From Pelomyxa schiedti (lineage: Eukaryota; Evosea; Pelobiontida; Pelomyxidae), in NCBI GenBank assembly GCA_020536535.1, contig JAHLWZ010000630.1:1-45665 (forward strand): a stretch of DNA of 45,665 nt. Direction: 5' to 3'. This document shows positions 44,721 through 45,665 of the stretch, one piece after another. The notes beneath the pieces were generated by a model. It had not been told where the DNA came from. It worked only from the letters and a program-made list of their open reading frames with translations, and did no database searches. Position 1 is the first letter of the stretch, and each line of letters opens with the position of its first letter. The translations under genes and the position numbers were made by a program.

Positions 44721-45665
44721 AGGTTTGCTGCCAACTAGCGGAAGTCTTGAACATAACAGCAGCTTGTCAATCTGTGCCTTGGTTAGCTGGGGGAAAAAAA
44801 AGGGAGAAGGACATACCAGAGTTGGCAACCGGGATCCAGGCAGACTCTCTTGCTCTTTGCAAGGGACAAAAGCGCATAAATCAAATAATGGTCGCCTGTT
44901 GTCATGTGAACCTGTGTGGATGTTAGAAACAGAAAGCCAATAAATGGGACAAACCGGCAAACTCGCTGAAGTCATGAACTTAACAGCAGCTTGTTACAAA
45001 ATCTATGCATTGGTTAGCTGGGGAAAAAAAAGGGAGAAGGGGATACCAGAATCGGCAACTGGAATCCTTTAGCCGTTCCGCACTGGCTTGTCAGGTTAGT
45101 CGGAAAGAGAGGAGTAAGTTGAGGGCACACCCAAGAGGAGAGCCGCCAAAAAGGAAAGTAGCCCGGAAGCTTGGTGGAACTGCCGATCCAATTCAACCAA
45201 GCTGTTCAGTAGTTAACGGGAAAAGGTAAAAAGGGGGAAAAGGTAAAAAGGGGGAAAAGGTAAATGTACCACACTGCGATCAGCCATAAAGGGTGACCGC
45301 TGGTCCAATTTCAACCAAGCTACTGTGAGTAAAAAAGAAAGAAAAGAAAAAAACTGTGGATTGGAAGAATCGACTTCTCCTTGCGATTCTCCGAAGAAGC
45401 CGCCAGGCACGCTAAGTCAGTGAGGAGTCCTCAAGTTGAGAAAAACCCAAGGTGGCTCAGCCACCATTGCGATGTGCAGTGGTGACTAAGTACGGTGAGC
45501 GCACTCTTTCTCTGGGACACGCCATGAATTCGGTTGTCCTCCGCCGTCGTGTTTGACTTCAAAAAACCAAAAAAACTTCTTAAACTTTCCAGAATGGACC
45601 CACCCCGACGAGCTTCCGATTTGGAACAGGGTGATCCCGATCTGTGGCTCTCCAAATTGCTCAAA
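44721..45665 (+). repeat. dispersed repeat family A, copy 2 (runs off window)
   Basis: Matches 10276-10972 with only scattered substitutions, including the tandem TTAGCTGGGG-A8 blocks, the CAGGCAGACTCTC block and the GGTAAAAAGGGGG microsatellite. The match continues after the insert, from 45595 (TGGACCCACCCCGACGAGCT) to the window end. Same orientation as copy 1, 34 kb away. No ORF. Confidence 0.92.
45325..45594 (+). mobile_element. 270-bp insert with intron-like ends inside repeat copy 2
   Basis: Copy 1 reads straight through this point (10901/10902), while copy 2 has 270 extra bases. The insert begins GTGAGTAAAAAAG and ends CTTAAACTTTCCAGAA, so 45325-45592 has a GTGAGT donor and a TTTCCAG acceptor. 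It has no ORF and no clear terminal inverted repeats or target duplication. It could be an inserted intron-like element, or an ancestral segment lost from copy 1. Confidence 0.6.

Overview
The window is nuclear DNA of an intron-rich unicellular eukaryote. Evidence: an eIF5B-type translation factor, a large inner-ring nucleoporin, GT-AG introns of about 28-110 nt with CTAAY-like branch sites, and AATAAA-like 3' ends. The membrane PAS-adenylate cyclase, the divergent sirtuin, the Sel1-repeat protein and short-intron genes full of homopolymer tracts suggest an amoeboid protist. An Archamoebae (Pelomyxa-like) source is my guess from gene style; the sequence does not prove it.

Layout. (1) 1-2 kb: a head-to-head pair, an acidic protein on the minus strand (partial) and a SAM-domain protein on the plus strand. 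(2) 2-13.4 kb: gene-poor and repeat-rich. It holds a 27-bp perfect inverted repeat, a few orphan coding-looking exons (4.5-5.5 kb), two diverged copies of a repeat family (about 6.9-7.4 and 12.2-12.7 kb), a 28-nt A tract, a minisatellite, and copy 1 of a second dispersed repeat (10.2-11.0 kb). (3) 13.8-20.35 kb: two long multi-exon paralogues transcribed head to head, which I reconstructed exon by exon; their family is not one I recognise. (4) 20.7-28.09 kb: a NUP205/NUP192-type nucleoporin. (5) 28.17-32.41 kb, minus: eIF5B. (6) 33.34-40.88 kb, plus: a multi-membrane protein with PAS and adenylate cyclase domains. (7) 40.98-42.64 kb, minus: a divergent sirtuin. (8) 43.03-44.54 kb, minus: an intronless Sel1-repeat protein. 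(9) 44.6-45.67 kb: copy 2 of the 10-kb repeat, carrying a 270-bp insert with intron-like ends.

The right-hand genes are housekeeping or signalling genes packed tightly (76 bp between the convergent NUP205 and eIF5B stops, 99 bp between the cyclase and sirtuin stops). They form no obvious pathway. The most unusual items are the head-to-head paralogue pair with shared intron positions, introns as short as 28 nt, A-rich AAG acceptors, and the dispersed repeat with the intron-like insert.
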